From Brevinematales bacterium (GTDB lineage Bacteria > Spirochaetota > Brevinematia > Brevinematales > GWF1-51-8): 64,000 bases of DNA. The notes beneath the pieces are model-generated. The model was not told where the DNA came from. It did no database searches and saw nothing but the letters and a program-made list of their open reading frames with translations. The stretch covers positions 124,001-188,000 of the forward strand of contig JAGVBZ010000008.1 in NCBI GenBank assembly GCA_020059465.1. Direction: 5' to 3'. The translations under genes were made by a program, and so were the position numbers. Of the stretch, positions 44,104-53,271 are shown in pieces. How positions within the stretch are numbered: the first letter of the stretch is position 1; every line of letters starts with the position of its first letter.

Positions 44104-44898
44104 TTATGATGCGGTTTTTTCCCTCTGCCCCAGCGCTATAACAGACGCAATAATTATGACGCATATACCCGTTCCCGATGCGATTATAATCGGCACACCC
44201 GTGTCTGGATTGTTCACCGAGCGTTTCAGGATAATCCCCACGAGCGCCCATACGATCACCAAGGCATATGCAGCATCCTTCCGCGTCATCAGCATAAAAA
44301 CCGCCGTCACCGCGCTGACAATAATCATCAGAATCGTCCAGACAATCGCAGAAATGCCCCATCCGTCCCATCCGTACTTGACCAGAAACGTTGTGGCGTT
44401 CGCAATAGCCGCAACCGTGATCCATCCGAGGTAAATACTGAACGGCAGCCCTACCATCCACTTTCCCGGATTAGTCATTTCCTTCAAAACGGGCAGGAGA
44501 CGCATATAGACCAGAATCAACGTCGCCAGTAAAAACTCGATGATGATTAGGGATAACCAAACAAGTTCATAATGCCACGCGAAAATCCATCCCATATTGA
44601 ATATGCAGCTCAGTATAAATAAAATGCTGATACGCTCGAAAAACTTCGGCGTTTCGGGCGAACGGAAAACCTCGATGAACTGATAAACAATAAATATCAG
44701 TTGGAGAAGATAGATAACCCCCCAGATCGAGAAAGTAATCCCCGCCGGAACGAAAAGGGTGGGGATTTCATCGGACAGTTGTCCGGGAGTTTTCCCGTTC
44801 AGAGGTAATGCGGTCGATAGATAGTTAACGAAAAGGGTTCCCGCAAAAAACAAACCGTTAGCGATTGCAAGAATCCGGTACAGAACTGTTTTTTTCAT
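44104..44898 (-). CDS. TspO/MBR-related membrane protein, copy 1
   Basis: 264 residues, about eight transmembrane helices. The signature near 52-66 (PAGITFSIWGVIYLLQ) and the segment NMGWIFAWHYELVWLSL correspond to the tryptophan-rich helices of TspO/MBR proteins; this is the longer bacterial subfamily. TspO proteins bind porphyrins or lipids and act in stress or tetrapyrrole control. It is a paralogue of the next gene, in tandem, 43 nt apart. No tetrapyrrole genes are nearby. Confidence 0.65.
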   Translation of the reverse strand: MKKTVLYRILAIANGLFFAGTLFVNYLSTALPLNGKTPGQLSDEIPTLFVPAGITFSIWGVIYLLQLIFIVYQFIEVFRSPETPKFFERISILFILSCIFNMGWIFAWHYELVWLSLIIIEFLLATLILVYMRLLPVLKEMTNPGKWMVGLPFSIYLGWITVAAIANATTFLVKYGWDGWGISAIVWTILMIIVSAVTAVFMLMTRKDAAYALVIVWALVGIILKRSVNNPDTGVPIIIASGTGICVIIIASVIALGQREKTAS

Positions 44899-44941
44899 AT
44901 TGCCCCCAATATAAAATATTCACGCTTCGATATTCCGGGAA

Positions 44942-45757
44942 TCAGGATGTTGTCCGTCTTGTCCTCACCAGCGCGACGATCGAATCGACGAGTAATATCA
45001 CCATTCCGGCGCCTGCTGCTATAATAATCTTCAACCCCTCGTCGGGATAGCCCGACATCTGTTTCAGTATGATTCCCGTAAACGCCCAGATTATGACCGA
45101 TGCGTATCCCAGATCGCGGCGGATATAGAGTACCGTGGCGGCGATAACAGTTGATAACGTTATCATGATGATCGTCCATGCGGTGGCGGAAATCCCCCAC
45201 CCGTCCATCCCGTATACCGACAGCGCGGTAGTGATATTCGCAACCGCTGCGATGGTGACCCACCCTGTGTAGACGCTGAACGGAAGCGTCAGCATCCATT
45301 GCTGGCGAATCGTGAATTCCTCAAGCCCCGGCCGGAGACGGACATAGATGATACTTAACGTTATCAGGAGTCCGAACATCATGACGAGCGAAAGCCAGAC
45401 AATCTGGAGATGCCATGTATAAATCCATGCGGAGTTAAAAATACACGCGAAAAGATAGAATACGCCGATTCGTTCGAAAAACAGCGGAGGTTCGTTCGCG
45501 CGGAATACCTTATATATTTGATAGATCAGAAACCCGAACTGCAGCAGATAGATTATAGCCCATATGGAAACATTAATACCGAAAAATTTTAAAAGCTCCG
45601 GCAGTTCGCCTGAGAGCTGCCCCGCAATTTTACCGTCCGAAGCCTCGGGAATCGTAATAAAGCTGACGATTACGTTGCCGAAAAAAAAGATTGCATTAGC
45701 GACAGCTAAAATCCGATACCACATCATTTTCATCGTTTTTCCTCCAAACCCCGGCAA
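44942..45757 (-). CDS. TspO/MBR-related membrane protein, copy 2
   Basis: 271 residues, paralogue of copy 1 with the same order of motifs: FGINVSIWAIIYLLQFGFL, then NSAWIYTWHLQIVWLSLVM and GWVTIAAVANITTALS. The N-terminus starts MPGFGGKTMKMMWYRIL, and the true start may be a later Met. Both copies should be integral inner-membrane proteins. It is 7 nt after dut on the same strand, so the three may be co-transcribed. Confidence 0.65.
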   Translation of the reverse strand: MPGFGGKTMKMMWYRILAVANAIFFFGNVIVSFITIPEASDGKIAGQLSGELPELLKFFGINVSIWAIIYLLQFGFLIYQIYKVFRANEPPLFFERIGVFYLFACIFNSAWIYTWHLQIVWLSLVMMFGLLITLSIIYVRLRPGLEEFTIRQQWMLTLPFSVYTGWVTIAAVANITTALSVYGMDGWGISATAWTIIMITLSTVIAATVLYIRRDLGYASVIIWAFTGIILKQMSGYPDEGLKIIIAAGAGMVILLVDSIVALVRTRRTTS

Positions 45758-45764
45758 CTCAATT

Positions 45765-46202
45765 CTATCTGCCGGTACCCGTGCTCCCGAATCCGCCCTC
45801 GCCCCGTACCGTCTCAGGCAGTTCGCCCGATTCGGCGAATACCCCGCGTATCACAGGCGCGATCACCATCTGTGCGATACGGTCATGATGCCGTATGACG
45901 AACGGTTCCTTGCCGAGGTTAATCAGGATGACCCTCACCTCGCCGCGATAGTCGGCGTCGATAGTCCCCGGCGCATTCGGTACCGAGATACCTTTGGAAC
46001 CCAGCCCGCTTCTCGGGCGAATCTGCGCCTCGTACCCCTGCGGGAGCGCCATCGCAAACCCGGTGGGGATCATCTGTATCTCGCCGGGATGCAGAGTGAC
46101 CGCTTCGTTCAGACACGCGAACACGTCAGCGCCGGCGCTCTGATCGGTCTGATATGCCGGGACCATCGCGTCGTCCCGAAGTTTTTTTATTAGTACCTGC
46201 AT
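45765..46202 (-). CDS. dut: Deoxyuridine 5'-triphosphate nucleotidohydrolase
   Basis: 145 residues from the ATG at 46202, with AAGGAG at proper distance (an upstream in-frame ATG at 46220 is unlikely). All trimeric dUTPase motifs are present: SAGADVFA (1), [10 protein letters not shown] (2), [13 protein letters not shown] (3), RIAQMVIAP (4) and [11 protein letters not shown] (5). It converts dUTP to dUMP and keeps uracil out of DNA. Confidence 0.96.
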   Translation of the reverse strand: MQVLIKKLRDDAMVPAYQTDQSAGADVFACLNEAVTLHPGEIQMIPTGFAMALPQGYEAQIRPRSGLGSKGISVPNAPGTIDADYRGEVRVILINLGKEPFVIRHHDRIAQMVIAPVIRGVFAESGELPETVRGEGGFGSTGTGR

Positions 46203-46323
46203 AACTTCTCCTTTACACATTTTAGCACATCCATGCGGTTGTGTAAATATCCCGGCTGAAAATTGTAATAATTCATGAATACGGTTAAGATATTTTCAAA
46301 TAACAGCATGAAGAGGATACATT

Positions 46324-47601
46324 ATGCTTCCGATACCTGAACTCATTTCTCCCGCCGGAAATCTGGAAAAACTCCGGTTTGCGCTCCATTACGGCGCGGA
46401 CGCTGTTTACCTCGGATGGAAGGAGTTTTCCCTCCGCGAGGGAGCTGGAAACCTTTCGCTCGACGGCCTCACCGAGGCTGTAAAGACCGCGCATACCGCC
46501 GGAAAGAAAATTTTCCTCGCTGTGAACATCTATTTTCATAACCGGCATCTGGAGCCGTTCAAAACCTTCATCCGCGAGATCGATTCCATCCCGGTCGACG
46601 CGTTTATCCTGTCCGACCTCGGAGCGATCGCGTGGATGCGGGAGAATTACCCCGGGAAGGATATCCATGTCAGCACGCAGGCGAACACGACGAATATCGA
46701 AACCGCGCGTTTCTACGAGTGCCTCGGGATCAGCCGCGCAATCCTCGCGCGTGAACTGACCCTCGAAGAAATATCCGAAATCGCACGGAATACGTCCCTG
46801 CGGATAGAGACGTTCGTGCACGGCGCGATGTGTATCGCGTATTCCGGCAGGTGCCTTCTGTCGAACTATTTTACTGCCCGCTCGACCTACCGTCCCGGCG
46901 AAAAACCGGGCGGAATGCGCCGCGATAAAATTCGTTCCGCCAACCTCGGCGACTGCGCCCAGCCCTGCCGTTGGAATTACGTCCTGATGGAGCCGACCCG
47001 CGAGCATCATTATCTCCCGATCGAGGAGAATAGGCACGGTTCGACTATCCTCAGTTCGCGCGACCTGAACCTATCGGGGCATATTCCCGCCCTTCTGCGC
47101 GCCGGGATCAGCGGGTTCAAGATCGAGGGGCGGATGAAAAGCATCTACTATGTCGCGAATACCGCGCGGGTGTACCGTCACTCTCTCGACCGGGCGCTCG
47201 CGGGGACTCCCCCCGACCCGGCAATCCTCGCCGAACTGGACACGGTCAGCCATCGTCCGTACACCACGGGGTTCTACTTCAACGAGAACGAGTACCGCAC
47301 CGGGGAAAGCGTGTCCGCGACCGAAACATCGGACTATACCCGAAAGTATAAATTCGTCGGCACCGTGCTGGAAAATATCGGCGGCGGCAGAGCGATTGTC
47401 CGCGCGCAGAACCAGATCCGTTCCGGGGAGGTTCTCGACGCGATCTCGCCGCGTTTCGCCCATACGGAAATCCGCGGCTTCGGGATGCTTGTCAAGGGCA
47501 AATCGGTCGACATGGTTCAGCCGAATACGGAGTTTACCATCGAATGCGGAGTAGAACTGAATGGGATGGATTTAATCAGACGGTCGCTGAGTGACATCTA
47601 A
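46324..47601 (+). CDS. U32 family peptidase / tRNA hydroxylation protein (TrhP-like)
   Basis: 425 residues. The U32 barrel begins PELISPAGNLEKLRFALHYG, then VSTQANTTN and ETFVHGAMCIAYSGRCLLS, with GDCAQPCRWNY after it. Four cysteines (170, 177, 211, 215) match the conserved set that likely binds an Fe-S cluster. YegQ/TrhP members help form 5-hydroxyuridine in tRNA. About 15 extra residues (RPGEKPGGMRRDK) sit between the second Cys and GDC compared with most relatives. GC-rich gene, well placed. Confidence 0.9.
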   Translation: MLPIPELISPAGNLEKLRFALHYGADAVYLGWKEFSLREGAGNLSLDGLTEAVKTAHTAGKKIFLAVNIYFHNRHLEPFKTFIREIDSIPVDAFILSDLGAIAWMRENYPGKDIHVSTQANTTNIETARFYECLGISRAILARELTLEEISEIARNTSLRIETFVHGAMCIAYSGRCLLSNYFTARSTYRPGEKPGGMRRDKIRSANLGDCAQPCRWNYVLMEPTREHHYLPIEENRHGSTILSSRDLNLSGHIPALLRAGISGFKIEGRMKSIYYVANTARVYRHSLDRALAGTPPDPAILAELDTVSHRPYTTGFYFNENEYRTGESVSATETSDYTRKYKFVGTVLENIGGGRAIVRAQNQIRSGEVLDAISPRFAHTEIRGFGMLVKGKSVDMVQPNTEFTIECGVELNGMDLIRRSLSDI

Positions 47602-47660
47602 TGCTTCGGCTGGTTCAGCATGACAACGTATTGAAGGAGTAATTCACTCACCCCGCACTA

Positions 47661-48551
47661 TTACACACTAGCATGGGGATGGAACTTATCGTAGCTTTCC
47701 TTAAGTTTCTCAGGCGAAAGATGGGTATAAATCTGAGTAGTGGACAGGCTCGCATGTCCGAGCATCTCCTGTATGACACGGATATTCGCGCCGTTCTCCA
47801 GCAAATGGGTCGCGAACGTATGCCGCAGGGTATGCGGATGCACGTTCTTGTTGACTGCGAGTTTCTCGATATACTTCTCTAAAATGTAGCGTACCATCCT
47901 GTCGGTGATACGTTTCCCGCGGCGGGTCAGGAAAAGCCCCCGTTCGCCGGGCACGGGGCGGAACTCGTCACGGACAGCAAGGTATCTGCCCAGCAGCCTG
48001 CGCGCGGTATCGCCGGTCGGTACGATCCGTTCCTTCGATCCCTTACCGACCACACGTACGACGCCCTGTTTATACTCGATATCGAGGATATCGAGGCCGG
48101 TGAGTTCGGACACACGCAGACCGCTCGCGTAGAGAAGGGTGATCAATGCTTTATCGCGCAGGGACAATGCCGAATCTTCCGGGATAGATTCCAGCAGGGC
48201 GAGGACCTCGTTCTTCTCCAGCACGGCGGGAAGGCGTTTCTCCTTCTTCGGCGAACTGAGCAGGTCGGCGGGATTCTTTTTTATAATACCCTCGCGGAGA
48301 AGGTATTTGTAGAGGGATTTCAGCGACGCGATTTTCCGTTCGAGACTCGACGCTTTCAGGCGGCGCCCGCTGAGATCGGTGAGATAGTTCATCAGCACAC
48401 GGTAGTCGATCTCGGCGAACAATCGAATCCCGGCCTCGCCGCAGAATCCGAGGAATACCTCGAAATCCTCGGCGTACGCCTTCAGGGTGTGCTCAGAACT
48501 TCCCTTCTCGTATTTCATATGCCTGAGATAGTTATCGATATGCTCTTTCAA
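47661..48551 (-). CDS. Tyrosine recombinase XerC/XerD type
   Basis: 296 residues. N-terminal SAM-like domain (about 1-90: YLRHMKYEKGSSEHTLKAY) and catalytic domain with Arg146 (ASGLRVSELT), His240-x-x-Arg243 (HPHTLRHTFATHLLENG), His266 (LGHASLSTT) and nucleophile Tyr275. Full-length and intact, the size and sequence of chromosome dimer resolution recombinases. hslVU, its frequent neighbour, lies 4 kb upstream on the same strand. No dif-like site was identified. Confidence 0.93.
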   Translation of the reverse strand: MKEHIDNYLRHMKYEKGSSEHTLKAYAEDFEVFLGFCGEAGIRLFAEIDYRVLMNYLTDLSGRRLKASSLERKIASLKSLYKYLLREGIIKKNPADLLSSPKKEKRLPAVLEKNEVLALLESIPEDSALSLRDKALITLLYASGLRVSELTGLDILDIEYKQGVVRVVGKGSKERIVPTGDTARRLLGRYLAVRDEFRPVPGERGLFLTRRGKRITDRMVRYILEKYIEKLAVNKNVHPHTLRHTFATHLLENGANIRVIQEMLGHASLSTTQIYTHLSPEKLKESYDKFHPHASV

Positions 48552-48641
48552 TTTCGTACCCCGTTATAATATCGGTAAAAACCGGCATACGATGATACCG
48601 TACTGTCAAAGGGGTTAACATAATCGGAAGTTGAACAATCC

Positions 48642-49373
48642 CTATAATACTCGCAGTATCTTGTGCACCTGCGGGAGAACCCGGATCTCGAAGTCAAACT
48701 TGTCGATTATTTTACAAATGACTTCAAGATTATCGCCTGTCACCACTTTTTCATCATGGGTCACAGGCTGAAATACGAACGACATCCGCGGGTTCAGTTT
48801 TTTAAACTCGTCCGCCATAGCCAGCGCGGCCTTCAGTTCGGATTCCGGAGTCTCGTCCGAGAACACGGTCTTGATAACCACCTGCTTGGCGTTATCCAGC
48901 CTCTGCAGAAAGAACCGGTTATCCTCCATTACGCTCTCGCCGGACACCGACGGCAGTTTGATATCGACAGACCAGACGTCTATCCGGTCAACAAGCGCGG
49001 GGGTGATATTATCCCGCAGGGTTCCGTTTGTCTCCATCATCAACCGCTTTCCCTTCAGTCCGGGGAACAGCGCTTCGATGAATTGAGACTGCAGCATAGG
49101 TTCCCCGCCGGTAAAACACCAGTTCCGGTGCTTGAATCCCGACATGATCGCCAAACAATCCTCGAGGGAGATGGGATTGAAATGGTGCTCGGCGATATCC
49201 GTACTGCATTTCAGTACCCTTGCGGATTCCAGCGGTTCGTTCGCCCAATCCGTATCGCAGTAACGGCACTTCAGATTGCATCCGGTAAAACGAATAAAGT
49301 TGTAGGGAATCCCTACTTCAGGGCCTTCTCCCTGAATTGAAGAAAAAATCTCGGCAATGTTAGCATTTTCCAT
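48642..49373 (-). CDS. queE: 7-carboxy-7-deazaguanine synthase QueE
   Basis: 243 residues from the ATG at 49373, which lies right after the DUF218 gene. It starts NIAEIFSSIQGEGPEVG and has the radical SAM cluster motif CNLKCRYCD (Cys32, 36, 39), followed by FTGGEPMLQSQFIEALF and METNGT. QueE makes the 7-deazaguanine ring for queuosine. The other queuosine synthesis genes (queC, queD, queF) are not in this window. Confidence 0.93.
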   Translation of the reverse strand: MENANIAEIFSSIQGEGPEVGIPYNFIRFTGCNLKCRYCDTDWANEPLESARVLKCSTDIAEHHFNPISLEDCLAIMSGFKHRNWCFTGGEPMLQSQFIEALFPGLKGKRLMMETNGTLRDNITPALVDRIDVWSVDIKLPSVSGESVMEDNRFFLQRLDNAKQVVIKTVFSDETPESELKAALAMADEFKKLNPRMSFVFQPVTHDEKVVTGDNLEVICKIIDKFDFEIRVLPQVHKILRVL

Positions 49374-49374
49374 A

Positions 49375-49980
49375 TCAGTACCCGAATATAAACGCGCGGA
49401 CAAGCGCTAACGCCTCACGGAGCGTGTAAATCCATAACTCCTTCAGGCGAATCTCCTTACGTTCGGCGGCGATAAACTCCGCGTTCGTAATCCCGCTGCG
49501 TCCGGCAAACAACACTATTCTCGGAATGTGATACTTCTGGCTGATGAACACAATTCCGTTCACATCATTTTTTATCGAATATTCTTTAACATTTTCCATA
49601 GTCTCGTGGGTGGTCACTCCCATCTTATCCTCGATAATTTTCGCAGGCGAAATACCGTGCTGGATCAGGTAAGCCTTCATGCTCCGTACTTCGTACATAG
49701 TCCCGCTGATAAAAAAAAGCCGTACCTGTTTTTCCTGATAAAGCTCAATTCCCTTATCCAGCCGCATCTGAAGCGCGATACTGGGCCCTTCTTTTTTGAT
49801 ACCCGCCCCGAAAATCACCGCAAGCTCCTTTGTCCCGTTCATATCCTCCGACACAGGATAGAACTGTACTACCGCGAGCGAAGTGAGAAGCAGTATAAAA
49901 ACCGATGATGCAAAGATGACCGTCAATCTCAGGAGGATTTTCCCAATGCCCGCGCGCTCTTTTTTTGCGTCATTCCTCAT
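49375..49980 (-). CDS. DUF218 (SanA/YdcF-like) membrane protein
   Basis: 201 residues. A transmembrane helix at about 15-40 anchors an extracytoplasmic DUF218 domain with LAVIFGAGIKKEGPSIALQMR, then FFISGTMYEVRSMKAYLIQHGI, VTTHETMENV and VFISQKYHIPRIVLFA. SanA-like proteins affect envelope permeability (vancomycin sensitivity in E. coli). It overlaps the DUF89 gene by 11 nt and precedes queE directly. Confidence 0.88.
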   Translation of the reverse strand: MRNDAKKERAGIGKILLRLTVIFASSVFILLLTSLAVVQFYPVSEDMNGTKELAVIFGAGIKKEGPSIALQMRLDKGIELYQEKQVRLFFISGTMYEVRSMKAYLIQHGISPAKIIEDKMGVTTHETMENVKEYSIKNDVNGIVFISQKYHIPRIVLFAGRSGITNAEFIAAERKEIRLKELWIYTLREALALVRAFIFGY

Positions 49981-50845
49981 CCGCGCCGCTCCGGTAATAA
50001 AAAATCAAACTATTCTCAGGGTATCCGGTGAACTCCGCCACTACGCCGCATTTTATCTTGAAAAGGTGATAGACCGGGCGGTTCAACAAACGGGATTCAA
50101 AATTCCCCTGCCCCTTCGCGATCACGATATCCGATTCGCCGAATATCCCCGCGAACTCCGGGGTACGGACTGGCGATATACCCGGAATAGCGTCTCCACC
50201 GGGCGAGATCACTTTCACGATCTTATCAAGGCCGACCGCGCGCGCATCGTCAAGAGTCACATCGTTAATAATCGGCCCGGAACGGGTTACCGCGGTAATC
50301 TCAAGTCCGGGATATCTATCCAAAAGGGTCTCGATCAGGAGCATATCCAGAACAATTTCCCCGCTGTTGTCTAAAATATATAATAACGTTTTCGCGCGCC
50401 TGAGATCTTCGGTAAACCGTCCGAACTCATCGATACGAAACTCCGCATGTTCGGCTTCCTGCAAAATAGAATCCGCATCGGGAACATGCCCAAGAATCGC
50501 AAGGTCGATGATATTTCCGAGGGCGGCTAATTTAACCCCCGCGGCGACAGGATCGTCCGCTTTAGCCACATACTCACTGAATACGGGGTATAGCTCCAAC
50601 GCCTCGCGATTAGACATTTCCTTCTCCGCGCTGAACGGGTCCGCTATCCCGGTATGACTGGTAATCATCGCATAAACCATCTGGGCAATTTCGGGAGGGC
50701 TGAACTCGCCGGCAACTTTTTCACCTATCAGCTCGTTTAAAAGTTTGCGGATAGCGTCCGCGTGGCTTTCATCGTCTATAGTAAGCCGGATTAATCTATC
50801 AACCTGATTGGTGATACACGGGATGCATGAGGGGTTTACAATCAT
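49970..50845 (-). CDS. DUF89 family damage-control phosphatase-like protein
   Basis: 291 residues. CIPC near the start (Cys7, Cys10), then GNIIDLAILG (Asn111, Asp114), LLYILDNSGEIVLD (Asp159-Asn160, Asp167), and VIAKGQGNFE near 250. This matches DUF89/ARMT1-type proteins, metal-dependent phosphatases that clear damaged phosphometabolites. The Cys-containing subgroup is bacterial and archaeal. Overlaps DUF218 gene; 2 nt after the zinc-ribbon gene. Confidence 0.88.
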   Translation of the reverse strand: MIVNPSCIPCITNQVDRLIRLTIDDESHADAIRKLLNELIGEKVAGEFSPPEIAQMVYAMITSHTGIADPFSAEKEMSNREALELYPVFSEYVAKADDPVAAGVKLAALGNIIDLAILGHVPDADSILQEAEHAEFRIDEFGRFTEDLRRAKTLLYILDNSGEIVLDMLLIETLLDRYPGLEITAVTRSGPIINDVTLDDARAVGLDKIVKVISPGGDAIPGISPVRTPEFAGIFGESDIVIAKGQGNFESRLLNRPVYHLFKIKCGVVAEFTGYPENSLIFYYRSGADEE

Positions 50846-50847
50846 GC

Positions 50848-51147
50848 TCAGCCCCGTCTGCTTTTATTCGGGTCGTAACAGTAGGAGCATCCCTTAATAA
50901 AAACTTTATCCTCCGGCTCCGCTTTATAAGTTTTTACATAGACAACATCTTCGTCGGAAAGCGGTGTTTTACAGACCGGACAAACCTTTTCGGAATCCTG
51001 CTGGATCGTTCTCACCGCGCGGACTTCTTCACCCTCGGCGCTGCTCCTTCCACGGCGCTTTCCGCGTATCACCGGCAGGCTGTATAAAAATATCACTATC
51101 GCGGCAAGCACGCCCATGCTGATGTAGATGATGGTCATCGGTTCCAT
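50848..51147 (-). CDS. Membrane-anchored zinc-ribbon protein
   Basis: 99 residues. A transmembrane helix (about 5-25) is followed by a basic linker and a cytoplasmic zinc ribbon with CPVCKTPL and CSYCYDP, two CxxC pairs about 30 residues apart. Gene of unknown role in the hslVU operon, 11 nt after hslU. Confidence 0.65.
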   Translation of the reverse strand: MEPMTIIYISMGVLAAIVIFLYSLPVIRGKRRGRSSAEGEEVRAVRTIQQDSEKVCPVCKTPLSDEDVVYVKTYKAEPEDKVFIKGCSYCYDPNKSRRG

Positions 51148-51158
51148 GCGTACCCCGC

Positions 51159-52556
51159 TTATAAAATATACTTAGTAACATCGCTGTCTTTGATAATCTT
51201 ACTCAGCCGTTCCTTCACATATTCGCTCGTAATTTTCACTTTCTCGCCCGGCATATCGGGAGCGTTAAACGAAATATCCTCCATCAGGAATTCCATAATC
51301 GTATGGAGACGCCTCGCTCCGATATCCTCGAGAGTGCTGTTTATTTCGAACGCGATTTCGGCGATTTTGTCGTACGCCGCCTCATTGAAGCTGACCTTCA
51401 CCCCTTCCGTATCCAATAATTCCGTATACTGCCGGATCAGCGAACTTTTCGGTTCGACCAGGATACGTTTCAAGTCGGGGCATGTCAGGCTTTCCATCTC
51501 GACCCGGATGGGGAATCTCCCCTGAAGTTCGGGTATCATGTCCGACGGTTTTGAAATATGGAACGCCCCGGCGGCGATAAACAGGATATGATCGGTCTTG
51601 ATTACCCCGTACTTGGTGCTGACGGTCGTACCCTCGACAATCGGCAGCAGGTCGCGCTGGACTCCCTCCCGCGATACGTCAGGGCCGTGCCCGGACGCCT
51701 TGTCCGCGATCTTGTCGATTTCATCCAGAAAGATGATACCCATTTCCTGCGCCCATTTCAGCCCCATCTGGATTGCTTTATCCTTATCGATACGTTCGTC
51801 CATAAACTGTTCTGTCAATGTATCCCGCGCGTCCTTGACGCTCATCTTGCGTTTTTCCTCGGTCTCAAGCCCGCCCTCGCCGCCGAAAAGCGACTGAAAA
51901 TTGGTTTCTACGTCGTCCATACCGGGAAACATATCGACCATCGGGAATATCGCAACGGGTTTTTTCTTCACCTTGATTTCCACAATCAGATTAGCATACT
52001 CTCCGGCATTCATCTTTTTTACAATATCCGCCCGGAGCTTCCGCTTATCCGCCGGAAGCATCTCGAATTCGGCAATATCCCCCTGCTCGGTCAACTGACT
52101 CCAGATTGATTTCTGAAGGATTTTATTCACCTCGGGAATAACCGATTCGCGTACTTCCTCGCGCATCCGTGACTTGATCCTGTTGACCGAATGGTTCACG
52201 AGCGCACGGATCATATATTCTACATCGCGCCCGACATACCCGCGTTCGGTAAACTTGGTTGCCTCGACCTTCACAAACGGAGCGTCGACAAGCTGAGCGA
52301 TGCGGCGCGCGATCTCAGTCTTTCCGACACCGGTCGGCCCCATCATCAGGATGTTTTTCGGCGCGATCTCCTCACGTAGTTCCTCGGGCACAAGTTTCCT
52401 GCGCATCCGGTTGCGGAGAGCTAACGCCACAAGCCGTTTCGCGCGATCCTGCCCGACAATATACTGATCAAGGAGTCCGACAATATCTTTCGGTTTAAAC
52501 TTCTGCATATCGTTATCGAATAATTGGATTGTATCGTTTTCGTTCACCGGGGGCAT
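51159..52556 (-). CDS. hslU: ATP-dependent protease ATPase subunit HslU
   Basis: 465 residues. AAA+ ATPase: Walker A GPTGVGKTE near 74-82, Walker B and sensor in GIIFLDEIDKIA, and the HslU-specific GYVGRDVEYMIRAL (pore/I-domain boundary) and EDIGARRLHTI near the C-terminus. It unfolds substrates and feeds them into HslV. The C-terminus ends in DVTKYIL, like other HslU tails that insert into HslV. 3 nt after hslV. Confidence 0.97.
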   Translation of the reverse strand: MPPVNENDTIQLFDNDMQKFKPKDIVGLLDQYIVGQDRAKRLVALALRNRMRRKLVPEELREEIAPKNILMMGPTGVGKTEIARRIAQLVDAPFVKVEATKFTERGYVGRDVEYMIRALVNHSVNRIKSRMREEVRESVIPEVNKILQKSIWSQLTEQGDIAEFEMLPADKRKLRADIVKKMNAGEYANLIVEIKVKKKPVAIFPMVDMFPGMDDVETNFQSLFGGEGGLETEEKRKMSVKDARDTLTEQFMDERIDKDKAIQMGLKWAQEMGIIFLDEIDKIADKASGHGPDVSREGVQRDLLPIVEGTTVSTKYGVIKTDHILFIAAGAFHISKPSDMIPELQGRFPIRVEMESLTCPDLKRILVEPKSSLIRQYTELLDTEGVKVSFNEAAYDKIAEIAFEINSTLEDIGARRLHTIMEFLMEDISFNAPDMPGEKVKITSEYVKERLSKIIKDSDVTKYIL

Positions 52557-52559
52557 AAT

Positions 52560-53108
52560 TTACTCCGAGATTTCTTCCACTTGTATACTGGAATTGGTAT
52601 AAATGCATATTTCCGACGCGATCTTCAGAGAATCCCGCGCAATATCTGCGGCGGACATTTTTGCCCCCGAACGCATATACGCAAGCGCCGAAGCGCGGGC
52701 ATATTGTCCGCCCGACCCGATCGCCGCCACATCGTTCTCAGGTTCCAGCACATTACCGTTACCGGAGATCACAAGCATGTTCTTTTTATCCGCGACCACT
52801 ATCATGGCCTCAAGCTGACGGAGTATCTTATCGGTGCGCCATTCCTTCGCCAACTGCACGCTTGCGCGTACGAGGTCTCCCGAATGCTCCTCGAGCTTCC
52901 CCTCGAACTTTTCGAGCAGGGCAAACGCATCGGCAGCCGAACCCGCAAATCCTGCGAGTACGGTTCCCTTACGGAGCGGACGGATTTTATTCGCACTTTC
53001 CTTTATCACAGTTTCGCCGAACGTGACCTGACCGTCGCCGGCCATCGCGACCTTTCCGTCACGGCGTACCGCTATTATAGTCGTAGAACGCCATTTACCC
53101 GAAGCCAT
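52560..53108 (-). CDS. hslV: ATP-dependent protease peptidase subunit HslV
   Basis: 182 residues from the ATG at 53108, with AACGGAGGAAGC right before it; the in-frame extension to 53207 is not typical. Threonine protease of the proteasome-like fold: after an 8-residue propeptide, Thr9-Thr10 starts the mature chain [23 protein letters not shown]. Downstream [20 protein letters not shown] and [14 protein letters not shown] fit HslV. Forms the proteolytic core with HslU. First gene of a likely hslV-hslU-zinc ribbon-DUF89-DUF218-queE operon. Confidence 0.97.
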   Translation of the reverse strand: MASGKWRSTTIIAVRRDGKVAMAGDGQVTFGETVIKESANKIRPLRKGTVLAGFAGSAADAFALLEKFEGKLEEHSGDLVRASVQLAKEWRTDKILRQLEAMIVVADKKNMLVISGNGNVLEPENDVAAIGSGGQYARASALAYMRSGAKMSAADIARDSLKIASEICIYTNSSIQVEEISE

Positions 53109-53271
53109 GCTTCCTCCGTTACTATACGCGCAATATAAAAGTATAATATTAAATCGGGTTTTCGGCAAGAATCGGCCATAGCTATTCGATAGGAAAATCA
53201 ATAACACTGCTGCAATATTTGAAACATATGGAACCTATTTGCGAATAACTATCAGATTATCTAAATACGAA

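Noticed and set aside
46285-47037. A 250-codon minus-strand frame over the U32 gene
   Set aside because: The plus-strand U32 frame has all the conserved cysteines; the reverse frame is a shadow.
47661-48551. Recombinase as an integrase of a mobile element
   Set aside because: Length and motifs fit housekeeping XerC/D, and no attachment sites, phage genes or tRNA insertion are seen beside it.
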